Of a stretch of 64,000 nucleotides of DNA, positions 46,426 to 56,624 are shown one piece after another. Positions within the stretch are counted from its first letter, which is position 1. Each line of letters starts with the position of its first letter. A model generated the notes under the pieces. The model was not told where the DNA came from. It searched no databases and was given only the letters and a program-made list of their open reading frames with translations. A program made the translations under genes and the position numbers. The stretch comes from Fluviicoccus sp. (GTDB taxonomy: Bacteria; Pseudomonadota; Gammaproteobacteria; Pseudomonadales; Moraxellaceae): NCBI RefSeq assembly GCF_030646115.1, contig NZ_JAUSMX010000005.1, positions 124,001-188,000 of the forward strand. The letters are read 5' to 3'.

Positions 46426-46953
46426 ATGTTGCTCGCCACCCTGATCCTGACCGGCCTTGGCCTGATGTTTGGTGTGCTGCTCGGCATCTCTGCACGGGTT
46501 TTCGCCGTGCCGGATGAAAATCCGCTGGTGAAGGAAATCGAAGCATTGATGCCCGGCGCGCAATGCGGCCAATGCGGCTTTCCCGGATGTTCGGCGGCGG
46601 CGGAAGCGCTGGTGAACGGTGAGGCCAAGATCACCTGCTGCCCCCCCGGCGGACGCGGACTTGCGGAGCAGCTGGCAACCCTGCTGGGGGTCCCTATGGA
46701 AGCCGATGACCGCCTCAGCGTACCGATGATTGCGCGCATCAACGCAGACGATTGCACCGGTTGCACCCGTTGCTTCCGGGCGTGTCCCACGGATGCGATT
46801 GTCGGGGCAAATGGCCAGATCCATGTCGTGATGAGCGCGGCCTGTACCGGTTGCAACCAGTGCGCCGAGGCCTGTCCGGAGCAATGCGTCACGCTGCACC
46901 CCGAGCTGCCGTCCCTGGAAAGCTGGAGCTGGCCGAAACCCTTGGCAGCCTGA
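46426..46953 (+). CDS. rnfB: RnfB, iron-sulfur subunit of the Rnf complex
   Basis: 175 residues. An N-terminal membrane anchor (1-25) precedes the C-G-Q-C-G-F-P-G-C motif (about 48-56, with a later Cys pair) of the 4Fe-4S domain and two ferredoxin clusters (CTGCTRCFRACP and CTGCNQCAEACP). AGGAGG lies just upstream. RnfB is the entry or exit point for ferredoxin electrons. Confidence 0.95.
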   Translation: MLLATLILTGLGLMFGVLLGISARVFAVPDENPLVKEIEALMPGAQCGQCGFPGCSAAAEALVNGEAKITCCPPGGRGLAEQLATLLGVPMEADDRLSVPMIARINADDCTGCTRCFRACPTDAIVGANGQIHVVMSAACTGCNQCAEACPEQCVTLHPELPSLESWSWPKPLAA

Positions 46954-46992
46954 GCGATCGTGACTGTTTGTGTTGATTGACGGAGAAGACCC

Positions 46993-48456
46993 GTGTTCAA
47001 GTTTCCACGCATTCGCGGCGGTGTGCATCCGGACGGCCACAAGGACCGCTCCGCCGCGCTGACCATTGTTCCGGCCTTACTGCCGCCGCGACTATACCTG
47101 CCCTTGCGCCAGCATGCGGGCGCTGAAGCCATACCGGTGGTTCGGGTGGGCGACCATGTCCTGAAGGGACAACTGATTGCCGAGGCCGGCTCGGATGTCT
47201 CCGCGCCGGTGCATGCCTCCAGTTCCGGAATGGTATCGGCGATCGGCCCCATCGGCACCCCCCACCCGTCCGGCCTCAGCGCCAACGCCATCACCATTGA
47301 CTGCGACGGCGAGGACCGCTGGGCTGATCTGGAAATACCCGAAGACCCCTATGCCCTGGCGCCGGAGGTGCTGGCCGAACGTGTGGCGCAGGCGGGTGTG
47401 GTGGGAATGGGCGGCGCCATTTTCCCGGCAGCGGTGAAACTGAAGCAGGGGGTAAAACATGAAATCAAGACCGTGCTGGTCAACGGCAGCGAATGTGAGC
47501 CTTACCTGACCACGGATGACCGGCTGATGCGGGAGCGCGCCGAGGATATCGTCGACGGGGCGCTGCTGATCCGTCATATCCTGCGCGCCTACAGCGTGGT
47601 GGTGGCTATTGAAGACAACAAGCCGGAAGCCATTGCCGCCATGCGCGCCGCCTGCGAGGGCCACGGCAGCATCGAGGTGGAAGTGGTGCCAGCCCTGTAC
47701 CCGATGGGCTCGGCCAAGCAGCTGATCCAGGCCATTACCGGCCGAGAGGTGCCCGCCGGTGGCCGCAGCACCCAGGTGGGTGTGCTGGTGCACAACGTCG
47801 GCACCGTCTATGCCATTCAGCAGGCGCTGCGCTTCGGACGACCGCTGATTTCGCGGGTCGTGACGGTGGCCGGGGGCTGTGTCAACAAGCCGCGCAATAT
47901 CGAAGTCCTGATCGGCACCCCGGTTCGGACCGTGCTGGAAATTGGCGGCGGCCTGAACGGCCAACCCGCCCGCCTGCTGTTGGGAGGGCCGATGATGGGA
48001 CAAGCCCTGCCCTCGCTGGATGTGCCGGTGATCAAGGGCACGACCGGCATCCTGGCGCTGTCGGCGGCGGAATTGCCGCGTGACGAGGCTTCCGCCTGCA
48101 TCCGCTGCGCCCGCTGCGTGGACGCCTGCCCCATGGGTCTGATGCCGCTGGAAATGGCGGCGCATGCCCGCGCCGATGACTTCGACGGTGCGGATGATTA
48201 CGGCCTCAAGGACTGCATCCTCTGCGGCTCCTGCGCCTACGTTTGCCCTTCACACATCCCGCTGGTGCAGTACTTCCAGTACGCCATGGGCGAGCAGGAC
48301 ACCCGCCGCCGCGCTGCCCGCAAGAGTGACCGTGTCATGGCCATGATGGCGGCCCGGGCGGAACGCCTGCGGCTGGAGGAGGAAGCCCGCTCCGCCGCGA
48401 AACAGCAACGGCGCGGAAAAAGCGCCGGCCGTGAATCTGCAGGAGCCCCGTCATGA
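46993..48456 (+). CDS. rnfC: RnfC, NADH-binding subunit of the Rnf complex
   Basis: 487 residues. An N-terminal lipoyl-like barrel with HVLKGQ and PVHASSSG is followed by the NADH/FMN domain (GMGGAIFPAAVKL, NGSECEPYLTTDDRL) and two [4Fe-4S] motifs (CIRCARCVDACP near 372 and CILCGSCAYVCP near 411). The C-terminal 60 residues are a basic, coiled tail. It overlaps rnfD by four bases. Confidence 0.95.
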   Translation: MFKFPRIRGGVHPDGHKDRSAALTIVPALLPPRLYLPLRQHAGAEAIPVVRVGDHVLKGQLIAEAGSDVSAPVHASSSGMVSAIGPIGTPHPSGLSANAITIDCDGEDRWADLEIPEDPYALAPEVLAERVAQAGVVGMGGAIFPAAVKLKQGVKHEIKTVLVNGSECEPYLTTDDRLMRERAEDIVDGALLIRHILRAYSVVVAIEDNKPEAIAAMRAACEGHGSIEVEVVPALYPMGSAKQLIQAITGREVPAGGRSTQVGVLVHNVGTVYAIQQALRFGRPLISRVVTVAGGCVNKPRNIEVLIGTPVRTVLEIGGGLNGQPARLLLGGPMMGQALPSLDVPVIKGTTGILALSAAELPRDEASACIRCARCVDACPMGLMPLEMAAHARADDFDGADDYGLKDCILCGSCAYVCPSHIPLVQYFQYAMGEQDTRRRAARKSDRVMAMMAARAERLRLEEEARSAAKQQRRGKSAGRESAGAPS

Positions 48457-49550
48457 CTCAGAACATCCCGCCGTTGCCGGTGTCCTCGCCGCATGCCCAT
48501 GACCGGTCGCGCCTGGACCGCATCATGCTGCATGTGGCGCTGGCGCTGCTGCCGGTCACCGCATTCGGTATCTACCTGTTTGGCTGGCCCGCGTTCAACC
48601 TGTGGCTGGTCACCTGCAGCACCGCCCTGCTGACAGAAGCTGCCTGCCTGCGCCTGCTGGGCTACTCCTGGCGACGGCTGCTGGACGGCTCGGCCCTGCT
48701 GACCGGCTGGCTGCTGGCCCTGACCCTGCCGCCCTGGGCACCGTGGTGGATCGGGGCAGGCGGCGCGGCTTTCGGGGTCGGGGTCGGCAAGCACCTCTAT
48801 GGCGGCATCGGCCAGAATATCTTCAATCCCGCCATGTTGGCGCGGGTGGCGCTGCTGATCAGCTTTCCATTGCAGATGAGCCTCTGGGTGTTGCCTTCCG
48901 CCACACCGCCCGGATTCGCCGAGTCACTGCAAATCACCTTTGGCGGCCTGACTCCGCCCGACGCCAGCACCGGCGCCACCGCCCTCGGCCATCTGAAAAC
49001 CGCATTCACCCTGCATCAGGACGCGCGGCAGGTGCTGGCGGCTGACTTTTCACTGGCGGAGGCCCTGACCGGCGTTACCGGCGGCAGCTTCGGGGAAACA
49101 TCGGAACTGTTGGTGCTGCTGGGTGCGGGCTGGCTGCTGGCGCTGCGCATCATCAGCTGGGAGATTCCGGTGATGATGCTGCTGGCGGTGACACTGCCAT
49201 CGTGGCTGGCGCATGCCGTCAATCCGGCGCGCTACCCGGAGCCGCTGTTTCACCTCGGCACTGGCGGCTTGCTGCTGGGAGCGTTCTTCATCGCCACCGA
49301 CCCGGTCACTTCTCCGGTCAGCCGTAGCGGCCGCATGATCTTTGGTGCAGGATGCGGCTTCATGACCTGGGTCATCCGCAGCTGGGGCAGTTTTCCGGAA
49401 GCGGTGGCATTTGCCGTGCTGTTCATGAATGCACTGACGCCGTTGCTGGACCGTTACTGCCGTCCCCGTGTTTATGGCCGGGCGGACAGCGGCAAGCCCC
49501 TGCGGGCCGCCAGCCCCGTCGCCACCGTCAAGGGGAGCGGACAGATATGA
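48453..49550 (+). CDS. rnfD: RnfD, flavinylated membrane subunit
   Basis: 365 residues with about nine membrane helices. The covalent FMN threonine is probably in STGAT near residue 172. YGGIGQNIFNPAM and the late FIATDPVTSPVSRSGR are RnfD/NqrB family blocks. It overlaps rnfC and rnfG by four bases at each end. Confidence 0.94.
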   Translation: MTQNIPPLPVSSPHAHDRSRLDRIMLHVALALLPVTAFGIYLFGWPAFNLWLVTCSTALLTEAACLRLLGYSWRRLLDGSALLTGWLLALTLPPWAPWWIGAGGAAFGVGVGKHLYGGIGQNIFNPAMLARVALLISFPLQMSLWVLPSATPPGFAESLQITFGGLTPPDASTGATALGHLKTAFTLHQDARQVLAADFSLAEALTGVTGGSFGETSELLVLLGAGWLLALRIISWEIPVMMLLAVTLPSWLAHAVNPARYPEPLFHLGTGGLLLGAFFIATDPVTSPVSRSGRMIFGAGCGFMTWVIRSWGSFPEAVAFAVLFMNALTPLLDRYCRPRVYGRADSGKPLRAASPVATVKGSGQI

Positions 49551-50221
49551 CCACTGACACCTTGCCGGACATCCCCCAGTCCCGCCTCCGCCGCTGGCGG
49601 ACCCGCCCCGGTTACCACGGCCTGCTGCTGGGCGTGGTCTGCGCCGTCGTCACCGTATCAATGCTGAGCGGCGACCTCCGGACCCGCCATGCTATCGGAC
49701 AACGGCAAATGGAGGACCGGCTGGCCAATCTGGAGCAGGTGATGCCCGCTCGTCTCTACGACAACAATCCGCTGCGCGATGCCGTGGAAATTACTGACAG
49801 CGTCCTGGACAGTAAACCGGTCACGGTCTATCCCGCGCGGAAACAGGGCAAGCTGGCTGCGGTCGCTTTTCAGGTCAGGACCGCAGGTTACGGCGGCGAC
49901 ATCACGCTGATGATCGGCCTGGACGCCGACGGTACGGTGCTGGGCGTGCGCGTGCTCTCGCACAAGGAAACCCCCGGCCTGGCCGACAGGATCGACATCG
50001 GCAAGAGCGACTGGATCACCGTCTTCAACGGCATGTCCCTGGCGCTGACACCGCTGGGGGAACTGGCCGTGAAGAAGGATGGCGGCAGAATTGACCAGTT
50101 CTCCGGCGCCACCATCACCCCGCGCGCGGTTGTGAAGGGGGTTCGCGCCGGTCTCGATTTCTACGCTCGGCATGCGGGGGAGCTGGCCGCCCCGACGGCA
50201 GTCTCCGGGAGGTCATCATGA
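49547..50221 (+). CDS. rnfG: RnfG, periplasmic FMN-binding subunit
   Basis: 224 residues from [12 protein letters not shown]; the ATG at 49547 overlaps the rnfD stop (ATGA) and is preceded by GGGGAG. One N-terminal membrane helix (about 25-42) anchors a periplasmic FMN-binding domain with [11 protein letters not shown] and the flavinylation motif SGATITP near 183-189. It overlaps rnfE by four bases. Confidence 0.94.
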   Translation: MTTDTLPDIPQSRLRRWRTRPGYHGLLLGVVCAVVTVSMLSGDLRTRHAIGQRQMEDRLANLEQVMPARLYDNNPLRDAVEITDSVLDSKPVTVYPARKQGKLAAVAFQVRTAGYGGDITLMIGLDADGTVLGVRVLSHKETPGLADRIDIGKSDWITVFNGMSLALTPLGELAVKKDGGRIDQFSGATITPRAVVKGVRAGLDFYARHAGELAAPTAVSGRSS

Positions 50222-50964
50222 GTCATATCGGTTGTCAGGGCTGCGGTTCCGCCTCCGCTCCGGAAACACCGGGCGGCGGTTACCGGCAGAATCTCACCAC
50301 GGGTTTGTGGAACAACAATGTCGCGCTGGTGCAGATGCTGGGCCTGTGCCCGACCATGGCCGTGACCGGCACCGCCACCAACGGACTGGGAATGGGCGTG
50401 GCAACGATGGCGGTAATGATGCTGTCCAACCTGCTGATCTCGTTGTTGCGGAACGTGATTTCGCCGGAAGTCCGCAACCCGGTGATGATCGCCATCATTG
50501 CCGGGATGGTCACGGTCGTGGACATGGCGATGAACGCCTGGATGCACGAACTGTACAAGGTGCTGGGCCTGTTCATTGCGCTGATCGTCACCAACTGCGC
50601 GGTGCTGGGCCGCACTGAAGCCTTCGCCCTGCGCAATGGCCCGGTCGCGTCTGTGCTGGATGGGTTGGGCATGGGGCTGGGTTTTACCTGGGCGCTGACA
50701 CTGCTGGGCGGTGTGCGTGAAGTGCTGGGCAGCGGCACCCTGTTTGCCGGGGCATCCACCCTGCTCGGTCCGCACTTCCATTGGCTGGAAATGACCGTCA
50801 TGCCTGCTGATAAGGGCATTTTGCTGGCGATCCTGCCGCCGGGCGGATTCATGGTGCTGGGGATCATGCTGGCTGGCAAACGGCGGGTGGACCAGCGTCT
50901 GAAAGACCGTCGCACTGCAGCCCTACGCGCCGAAGCCGCGCTGCCGGTGCAGATACAGTTGTAG
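50218..50964 (+). CDS. rnfE: RnfE, membrane subunit of the Rnf complex
   Basis: 248 residues, homologous in design to Rnf[11 protein letters not shown] near 41 and VTNCAVLGR near 123 supply the intramembrane cluster cysteines. The N-terminus carries an extra short Cys pair ([10 protein letters not shown], Cys6 and Cys9) that I do not recall as a general RnfE feature. The C-terminus is a basic tail. rnfH follows after 11 bases. Confidence 0.94.
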   Translation: MSHIGCQGCGSASAPETPGGGYRQNLTTGLWNNNVALVQMLGLCPTMAVTGTATNGLGMGVATMAVMMLSNLLISLLRNVISPEVRNPVMIAIIAGMVTVVDMAMNAWMHELYKVLGLFIALIVTNCAVLGRTEAFALRNGPVASVLDGLGMGLGFTWALTLLGGVREVLGSGTLFAGASTLLGPHFHWLEMTVMPADKGILLAILPPGGFMVLGIMLAGKRRVDQRLKDRRTAALRAEAALPVQIQL

Positions 50965-50975
50965 GAGGAAGCGCC

Positions 50976-51236
50976 ATGAAAATCGGAGTGGTGTATGCCG
51001 GTCCGCAGCCGGTGGCCCTGCAGTGCAGGCTGGACGACGGCGCGACGGTGCGTCAGGCCATCGACGCTTCCGGCATCCTCAAGCGTTGTCCGGACATCGA
51101 CCTGGCGCGGCAAAAAGTCGGGGTGTTCGGCAAGTTCGTCAAGCTGGATGCCGCGCTGCGTGAAGGCGACCGCGTGGAAATCTACCGCAAGATCACCCGC
51201 GTGCTGGATGAAGAGGACGATGATGATGATGACTGA
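50976..51236 (+). CDS. rnfH: RnfH, beta-grasp accessory protein
   Basis: 86 residues with the ubiquitin-like RnfH fold: [11 protein letters not shown] opening, [24 protein letters not shown] and a very acidic tail of repeated aspartates. It is needed for accumulation of active Rnf1 in Azotobacter. TAGGAGGAAG precedes the ATG. Confidence 0.93.
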   Translation: MKIGVVYAGPQPVALQCRLDDGATVRQAIDASGILKRCPDIDLARQKVGVFGKFVKLDAALREGDRVEIYRKITRVLDEEDDDDDD

Positions 51237-51278
51237 TCCCCGTCACTGGTACGCCCCCCTTTTCCGAGGAGAACAGCC

Positions 51279-52037
51279 ATGAATGCTCCCGTCGCGGCCG
51301 CCAGCGGCCTGAACCGTGAAACCGCCCTGCGCATCGCCCTGGCCGCGCGCGCCATGCCGGGCGTCAGTGTCGGCCAACTGCTGGAGGTGCTGAACACCCG
51401 CATCGCCGGCGGACTGGATGCCGACAGTCTGAAGACCGTCACCGTCACCGACATCAAGGCCGGGCTGGCCGGGGTGGAAAACGAGGAAGACGGCATGGAC
51501 CCCGGCATTGCCCTGGCGGACATGAAATCCTGTGTGCGCATTCTGTGGGGCGAGGATGACACCGACGCCCTGCCACCGCTGCAAGCGCCCTTTGAAGACC
51601 GCAGCGGCGTGCTGCGGGTGGCGGTCGCCTCGAATAACCACGAGTTGCTGGACGGCCACTTCGGCTCCTGCCTGCGCTTCTTGGTCTATGAAATGAGCCG
51701 CACTGAACTGCGGCTGGTGGATATCCGCTCGACGGTGGACGCCGATCTCGCCGAGGACCGCAACGCCTACCGGGCCGAACTGATCGGCGACTGCCAGGTG
51801 CTGTTCGTGCAGTCCATTGGCGGACCGGCGGCGGCCAAGGTCGTGCGCGCGGGCCTGTATCCGCTAAAGATGAAGGACACCTCCCCGGCGCGGGAAGCGC
51901 TGGAACGCCTGCAGGAAGTGATGGTGAGTTCACCGCCGCCATGGATGGCGAAACTGCTGGGCGTCAACGCCGAACAACGCGCGCGCTTCGACCGGGATGA
52001 GGCATGGGTCCCGTCCGACGTCGCCATGACCGACTAA
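51279..52037 (+). CDS. nafY: NafY-like nitrogenase apoprotein/FeMo-co carrier
   Basis: 252 residues with two domains: an N-terminal helical NifY/NafY domain (about 10-95) and a C-terminal NifX-like ribonuclease H-type domain (about 108-225). The cofactor ligand motif HFGSC is near residue 127. NafY binds apo-MoFe protein and FeMo-co. Position directly after rnfH matches Azotobacter. A second family member, NifY, is at 58518. Confidence 0.9.
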   Translation: MNAPVAAASGLNRETALRIALAARAMPGVSVGQLLEVLNTRIAGGLDADSLKTVTVTDIKAGLAGVENEEDGMDPGIALADMKSCVRILWGEDDTDALPPLQAPFEDRSGVLRVAVASNNHELLDGHFGSCLRFLVYEMSRTELRLVDIRSTVDADLAEDRNAYRAELIGDCQVLFVQSIGGPAAAKVVRAGLYPLKMKDTSPAREALERLQEVMVSSPPPWMAKLLGVNAEQRARFDRDEAWVPSDVAMTD

Positions 52038-52058
52038 ACCACTGAAAGGGGCATTGCC

Positions 52059-52622
52059 ATGTTACTGGACCGCTACGAATCCGATCTGCTGTTTTTCAAC
52101 GTCAATTTCAAGGAATCGGCCGCCACGTCCGGTCGCGCCGCCTATCGCGGCGAACTGGTGCTGAAGGAAGGCGAAATTGCTGACGCGCAGGGCCGTCGCA
52201 GGCCGCCGGAAGAGTTACTGAAGGAAGCGGTGCTGCTGGCCGAAGGTGACAAACTGCTGTTCATGGCGGGGTTGCTGGATGAGTTGCAGTTCTTCCCGTC
52301 GTTGCTGGATAAATTCGGCCCGGATTTGCTGCCGGAAAGCGTGCTGTTCTTTTTCACCGTCAATATCGACAAGCCGTTCATCGCCGACGCCAATGGAACG
52401 AAGGTAGTCTTTGCCCCGCTGGTGCAAGGCCTGGTGTGGAATGAACTGCTGGATCTGGTGGCGCTGGAGAAAGGCGACTTCAAGGGGCTGGGTGCGGCGG
52501 ACAAGGTGATCCGGCTGTATGACGCCTTCCGCGACAACACCTTCAGGTATCCGGCGGGCACGGTCGAGGAAGCGCTGAAGACCACCACCGCCACCAAGAG
52601 GGAAACCCACGGGGCGATCTGA
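52059..52622 (+). CDS. Unrecognised protein at the end of the rnf-nafY operon
   Basis: 187 residues starting MLLDRYESDLLFFNVNFKES after AAAGGGGC. It is soluble, acidic and rich in Phe, Leu and Asp, with a helical core (LLDELQFFPSLLDKFGPDLLPESVLFFF) and no cysteine cluster or nucleotide motif. No family comes to mind. Twenty-one bases after nafY and before a shared terminator, it should be expressed with rnf under NifA control, suggesting a nitrogenase-related role. Confidence 0.72.
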   Translation: MLLDRYESDLLFFNVNFKESAATSGRAAYRGELVLKEGEIADAQGRRRPPEELLKEAVLLAEGDKLLFMAGLLDELQFFPSLLDKFGPDLLPESVLFFFTVNIDKPFIADANGTKVVFAPLVQGLVWNELLDLVALEKGDFKGLGAADKVIRLYDAFRDNTFRYPAGTVEEALKTTTATKRETHGAI

Positions 52623-52629
52623 GTCCCGG

Positions 52630-52665
52630 ATTTCCGGCGCGGCTTGCCGCGCCGGAAATGTTTTT
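52630..52665. terminator. Bidirectional terminator between the 187-residue gene and the SIR2-like gene
   Basis: A 13-bp perfect stem (52630-52642 with 52647-52659) with CTTG loop, then GTTTTT. The T run reaches the stop codon of the convergent SIR2-like gene. Confidence 0.9.
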
Positions 52666-53540
52666 CAACCCATCAATCGCTGCCAGTCCGCATCCACCCA
52701 ACTGAGACGCTGCCGCGCGCAAAACTGCTGTTCCTTCGCCGTCGCCCCTTCAATCAGCGCCCAACCCGCCTCCGCCGCTGCAGCGCCATAGATCAGGTCG
52801 CTGACCAGCATGCGTTCGGTGTCGCGGGTGAAATTCATGCCCAGCATCACATAGCGTTTGTCCAGCCGCAGCCGTTTCACCGCCTCAGGAATGGCGAAGC
52901 CGCCCATCAGCTCGGTGAAGTAATCGACAAAATCCGCGTCGGACGCCACATAGGTCGGTTTGGGCCAGGGGCTGCCCAGCGGCTTGAACAGGATCGGCAG
53001 CGAGGTGTCCAGTTGCTCCTGGCTGATGACCCGATAGCGGTTGCCTTCCCACTGGTACAGGTGGAAACGATAGTGCGTTCCGCCCAGCCGTGCGGTGCCG
53101 ACAATCAAGGTATAGGGCCGGTCGGCATAGAGCGTTTGCAACTGGGTGTCGCGGTTGCAGTCAATGATGTACGGCAGCCGTTGAGCGGCCAACCAGTGAT
53201 GCAGCGGCGACTGCGTCCAGGTGCGCTCGGCATAGATTCTGGTCAGGAAGCGTTCAATGTAGTTGCGGCCTTTCTTGTTCTCGACATGCATGGCGGCGCG
53301 GGAGAACTCGAACATCAGCTTGGGCGACATCGGCTGGCCGCCGGTCATGGACAGGATCAGGCTGTTGCTGTCGGCGGGGATCGGCGACTGATCCTTGCTG
53401 TCGACCACGCCGGTCAAGGCACCCGGGCCCAGACAAGGTACCACGGAGCCATCACTGAGGCCTTCCAGAATGTCGGCCAGGGCGTTCGGGCACAGGGGGG
53501 AATGATGACGGTGAACAGATTCGGCGGCAGTCAGGCTCAT
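52665..53540 (-). CDS. SIR2-like domain protein divergent from nifH
   Basis: 291 residues from MSLTAAESVHRHH; this start lies about 26 bases after the predicted sigma-54 transcription start, whereas longer frames run through the promoter. The SIR2_2 pattern is visible: VVPCLGPGAL (33-42) for the glycine loop, PLHHWLAAQRLPYIIDCNRD (112-131) for the T-T-N-x-D step, FKPLGSPWP (185-193) where K-x-H-G is expected, and VMLGMNFTRD (231-240). The catalytic His position is Leu188, so NAD hydrolysis or deacetylation may be lost. Known function: none to me. Divergence from nifH with shared NifA sites suggests a nitrogen-fixation role. Confidence 0.75.
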   Translation of the reverse strand: MSLTAAESVHRHHSPLCPNALADILEGLSDGSVVPCLGPGALTGVVDSKDQSPIPADSNSLILSMTGGQPMSPKLMFEFSRAAMHVENKKGRNYIERFLTRIYAERTWTQSPLHHWLAAQRLPYIIDCNRDTQLQTLYADRPYTLIVGTARLGGTHYRFHLYQWEGNRYRVISQEQLDTSLPILFKPLGSPWPKPTYVASDADFVDYFTELMGGFAIPEAVKRLRLDKRYVMLGMNFTRDTERMLVSDLIYGAAAAEAGWALIEGATAKEQQFCARQRLSWVDADWQRLMG

Positions 53541-53577
53541 GGCGGGTTTCCAGAAAGGGAACGGGTATGGGTGCTTC

Positions 53578-53593
53578 AGCAATTTGCAGGCCA
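53578..53593 (-). promoter_or_regulatory. Sigma-54 promoter of the SIR2-like gene
   Basis: Minus-strand TGGCCTGCAAATTGCT has TGGC, TTGCT and exact GG-N10-GC spacing. Transcription would begin near 53566, 26 bases before the ATG. Confidence 0.75.
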
Positions 53594-53608
53594 GTAGGCG
53601 CAGGGTTT

Positions 53609-53621
53609 TAAGCGATTGATC
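53609..53621 (-). promoter_or_regulatory. Candidate IHF site next to the SIR2-like promoter
   Basis: Minus-strand GATCAATCGCTTA matches WATCAA-N4-TTR except at the first base. It lies between the promoter and the nearest NifA site at 53688. Confidence 0.5.
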
Positions 53622-53687
53622 TGGAATGGGATTTGATGGGTGTGTGATTGTCGGTTGGGAGACGGTTCCGGATGGCGGGAGACAATT

Positions 53688-53703
53688 TGTCGGCTTTGTC
53701 ACA
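53688..53703. promoter_or_regulatory. NifA activator site, SIR2-proximal
   Basis: TGT-CGGCTTTGTC-ACA. It is 95 bases from the SIR2-like -24 element and 177 from that of nifH. Confidence 0.78.
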
Positions 53704-53763
53704 GGGGGCGGATCAACACCAATGCCATTTCGGAATAGAAGTCCCCTCTCCCCTTTGTCCCTT

Positions 53764-53779
53764 TGTCGCCAACCCCACA
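53764..53779. promoter_or_regulatory. NifA activator site, nifH-proximal
   Basis: TGT-CGCCAACCCC-ACA. It is 101 bases from the nifH -24 element and 171 from that of the SIR2-like gene. Confidence 0.8.
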
Positions 53780-53879
53780 CGACAAGCCGCCGGCTTTGTT
53801 GGGTATCCCACGATGAAAAAACCATCACGCTGCATAAATAACCATTTAAAAACAATAGTATGAATGCATGCCAACCTGC

Positions 53880-53895
53880 TGGCACAAAGCCTGCA
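53880..53895 (+). promoter_or_regulatory. Sigma-54 promoter of nifHDK
   Basis: TGGCACAAAGCCTGCA: the -24 element is perfect and GG-N10-GC spacing holds. Transcription would start near 53906, leaving a leader of about 95 bases before nifH. Confidence 0.92.
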
Positions 53896-53980
53896 ACCTT
53901 CAGGATGCACCGGCAGAATTGCAACCGCAGTCCCGGTTCACAGGCATCGCCCGCAACGCTGATCGCGGTGCGGAATGTAA

Positions 53981-54889
<909 letters not shown>

Positions 54890-54911
54890 GCTGTGTCTGT
54901 GGCAAATCCGG

Positions 54912-54933
54912 GACAGGGCAGATGGGCCCTGTC
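54912..54933 (+). other. nifH-nifD intergenic hairpin
   Basis: GACAGGGC and GCCCTGTC form an 8-bp stem with a six-base loop, 23 bases after the nifH stop. There is no T run. Such hairpins can protect the nifH message and raise Fe protein over MoFe protein. Confidence 0.6.
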
Positions 54934-54995
54934 AGCCGCGGGCGGCGCAACTCCCCCGCAGGCTGTTGCCCGACCTTCATGAAAGGAGACAGACC

Positions 54996-56495
54996 ATGAC
55001 TGGCAATTCGCACGACAAGCTGTCCCGGGACGAGGTGGAAGCCCTCATCCAGGAAGTGCTTGAAGTTTATCCGGAAAAGGCGCGTAAAGACCGCGCCAAG
55101 CACCTGGCCCCCAACGATCCGTCGCTGGAACAGTCCAAGAAGTGCATCACCTCGAACAAGAAATCGGCCCCCGGCCTGATGACCATCCGCGGCTGCGCCT
55201 ACGCCGGTTCGCGGGGCGTGGTCTGGGGTCCGGTCAAGGACATGATCCACATCTCGCACGGTCCGGTGGGCTGCGGCCAGTACTCGCGCGCCGGCCGTCG
55301 CAACTACTACATCGGCACCACCGGCGTGAACGCCTTCGTCACCATGAACTTTACCTCGGATTTCCAGGAGAAGGACATTGTCTTCGGCGGCGACAAGAAA
55401 CTGTCGAAGCTGATCGACGAAATCGAAACCCTGTTCCCGCTGAACAAGGGCATCACCATCCAGTCCGAATGCCCCATCGGCCTGATCGGTGACGACATTG
55501 AAGCCGTGGCGAAGAAGAAAGGCGCGGAAATCAGCAAGACCGTGGTGCCGGTGCGTTGCGAAGGCTTTCGCGGTGTGTCGCAATCACTGGGTCACCACAT
55601 CGCCAATGACGCCGTGCGCGACTGGGTGCTGGGCGCGCGCGATGACGACACTTCCTTCCCGGTCACGCCCTATGACGTCGCCATCATCGGTGACTACAAC
55701 ATCGGCGGCGACGCCTGGTCCAGCCGCATCCTGCTGGAGGAAATGGGCCTGCGCGTGATTGCCCAGTGGTCCGGCGACGGTACGCTGTCGGAAATGGAAC
55801 TGACGCCGAAGGTGAAGCTGAACCTGGTGCACTGTTACCGCTCGATGAATTACATCTCACGGCACATGGAAGAAAAGTACGGCATTCCCTGGATGGAATA
55901 CAACTTCTTCGGCCCCACCAAGACCATCGAATCGCTGCGCGAAATCGCCAAGTTCTTTGACGAAAGCATCCAGCAGAAATGCGAGGAAGTGATCGCCAAG
56001 TACAAGCCGGAATGGGACGCCGTGGTCGCCAAGTACCGCCCGCGCCTGGAAGGCAAGCGTGTGATGCTCTATGTCGGCGGCCTGCGTCCGCGTCATGTGA
56101 TCGGTGCCTATGAAGACCTGGGCATGGAAGTGGTCGGCACCGGCTACGAGTTTGGCCACAACGACGACTACGACCGGACATTGAAAGAAATGGGCGACGC
56201 CACCCTGCTTTACGATGACGTCACCGGCTACGAGTTCGAAGAGTTCGTGAAGCGGGTGAAACCCGACCTGATCGGCTCCGGCATCAAGGAAAAGTACATC
56301 TTCCAGAAGATGGGCGTGCCCTTCCGCCAGATGCACTCCTGGGATTATTCCGGCCCGTACCACGGCTTTGACGGCTTCGCCATCTTTGCCCGTGACATGG
56401 ACATGACGCTGAACAATCCCTGCTGGAAGCGACTGAAGGCCCCCTGGCAGAAGAAGGAAGAGGCTGCGGTCGAGAAGATCGCCGTCAACGCCTGA
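54996..56495 (+). CDS. nifD: Nitrogenase MoFe protein alpha chain
   Basis: 499 residues from [10 protein letters not shown] (AAAGGAGA upstream). P-cluster ligands are Cys67, Cys93 and Cys159; FeMo-cofactor is held by Cys280 in HCYRSMNYI and His447 in [12 protein letters not shown]. The substrate-channel valine and GHHIAND block near 200 are present. It is a standard Mo nitrogenase alpha chain, slightly extended at the C-terminus. Confidence 0.99.
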   Translation: MTGNSHDKLSRDEVEALIQEVLEVYPEKARKDRAKHLAPNDPSLEQSKKCITSNKKSAPGLMTIRGCAYAGSRGVVWGPVKDMIHISHGPVGCGQYSRAGRRNYYIGTTGVNAFVTMNFTSDFQEKDIVFGGDKKLSKLIDEIETLFPLNKGITIQSECPIGLIGDDIEAVAKKKGAEISKTVVPVRCEGFRGVSQSLGHHIANDAVRDWVLGARDDDTSFPVTPYDVAIIGDYNIGGDAWSSRILLEEMGLRVIAQWSGDGTLSEMELTPKVKLNLVHCYRSMNYISRHMEEKYGIPWMEYNFFGPTKTIESLREIAKFFDESIQQKCEEVIAKYKPEWDAVVAKYRPRLEGKRVMLYVGGLRPRHVIGAYEDLGMEVVGTGYEFGHNDDYDRTLKEMGDATLLYDDVTGYEFEEFVKRVKPDLIGSGIKEKYIFQKMGVPFRQMHSWDYSGPYHGFDGFAIFARDMDMTLNNPCWKRLKAPWQKKEEAAVEKIAVNA

Positions 56496-56624
56496 TCTGT
56501 CAGCGGACCCGTTCACCGTGACACCCTGCCGGCCGCCGGACGCCCTCCCCCCGGGCGGACGCCCCGCGCGCCGGTATCCCTGCATTCGCCGTCCACAGAT
56601 GAGTGGCGCGAGAGGAGAAAAGCC
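56496..56624 (+). other. nifD-nifK intergenic region
   Basis: 129 bases, very GC-rich, with several short GC palindromes such as CCCGGGCGG. AGAGGAG just before nifK is its ribosome site. No gene is seen. Confidence 0.4.

Noticed and set aside
53541-53924. N-terminal extension of the SIR2-like protein by 128 residues
   Set aside because: It would place coding sequence over the sigma-54 promoter, IHF-like site and NifA sites, and shows no domain similarity.
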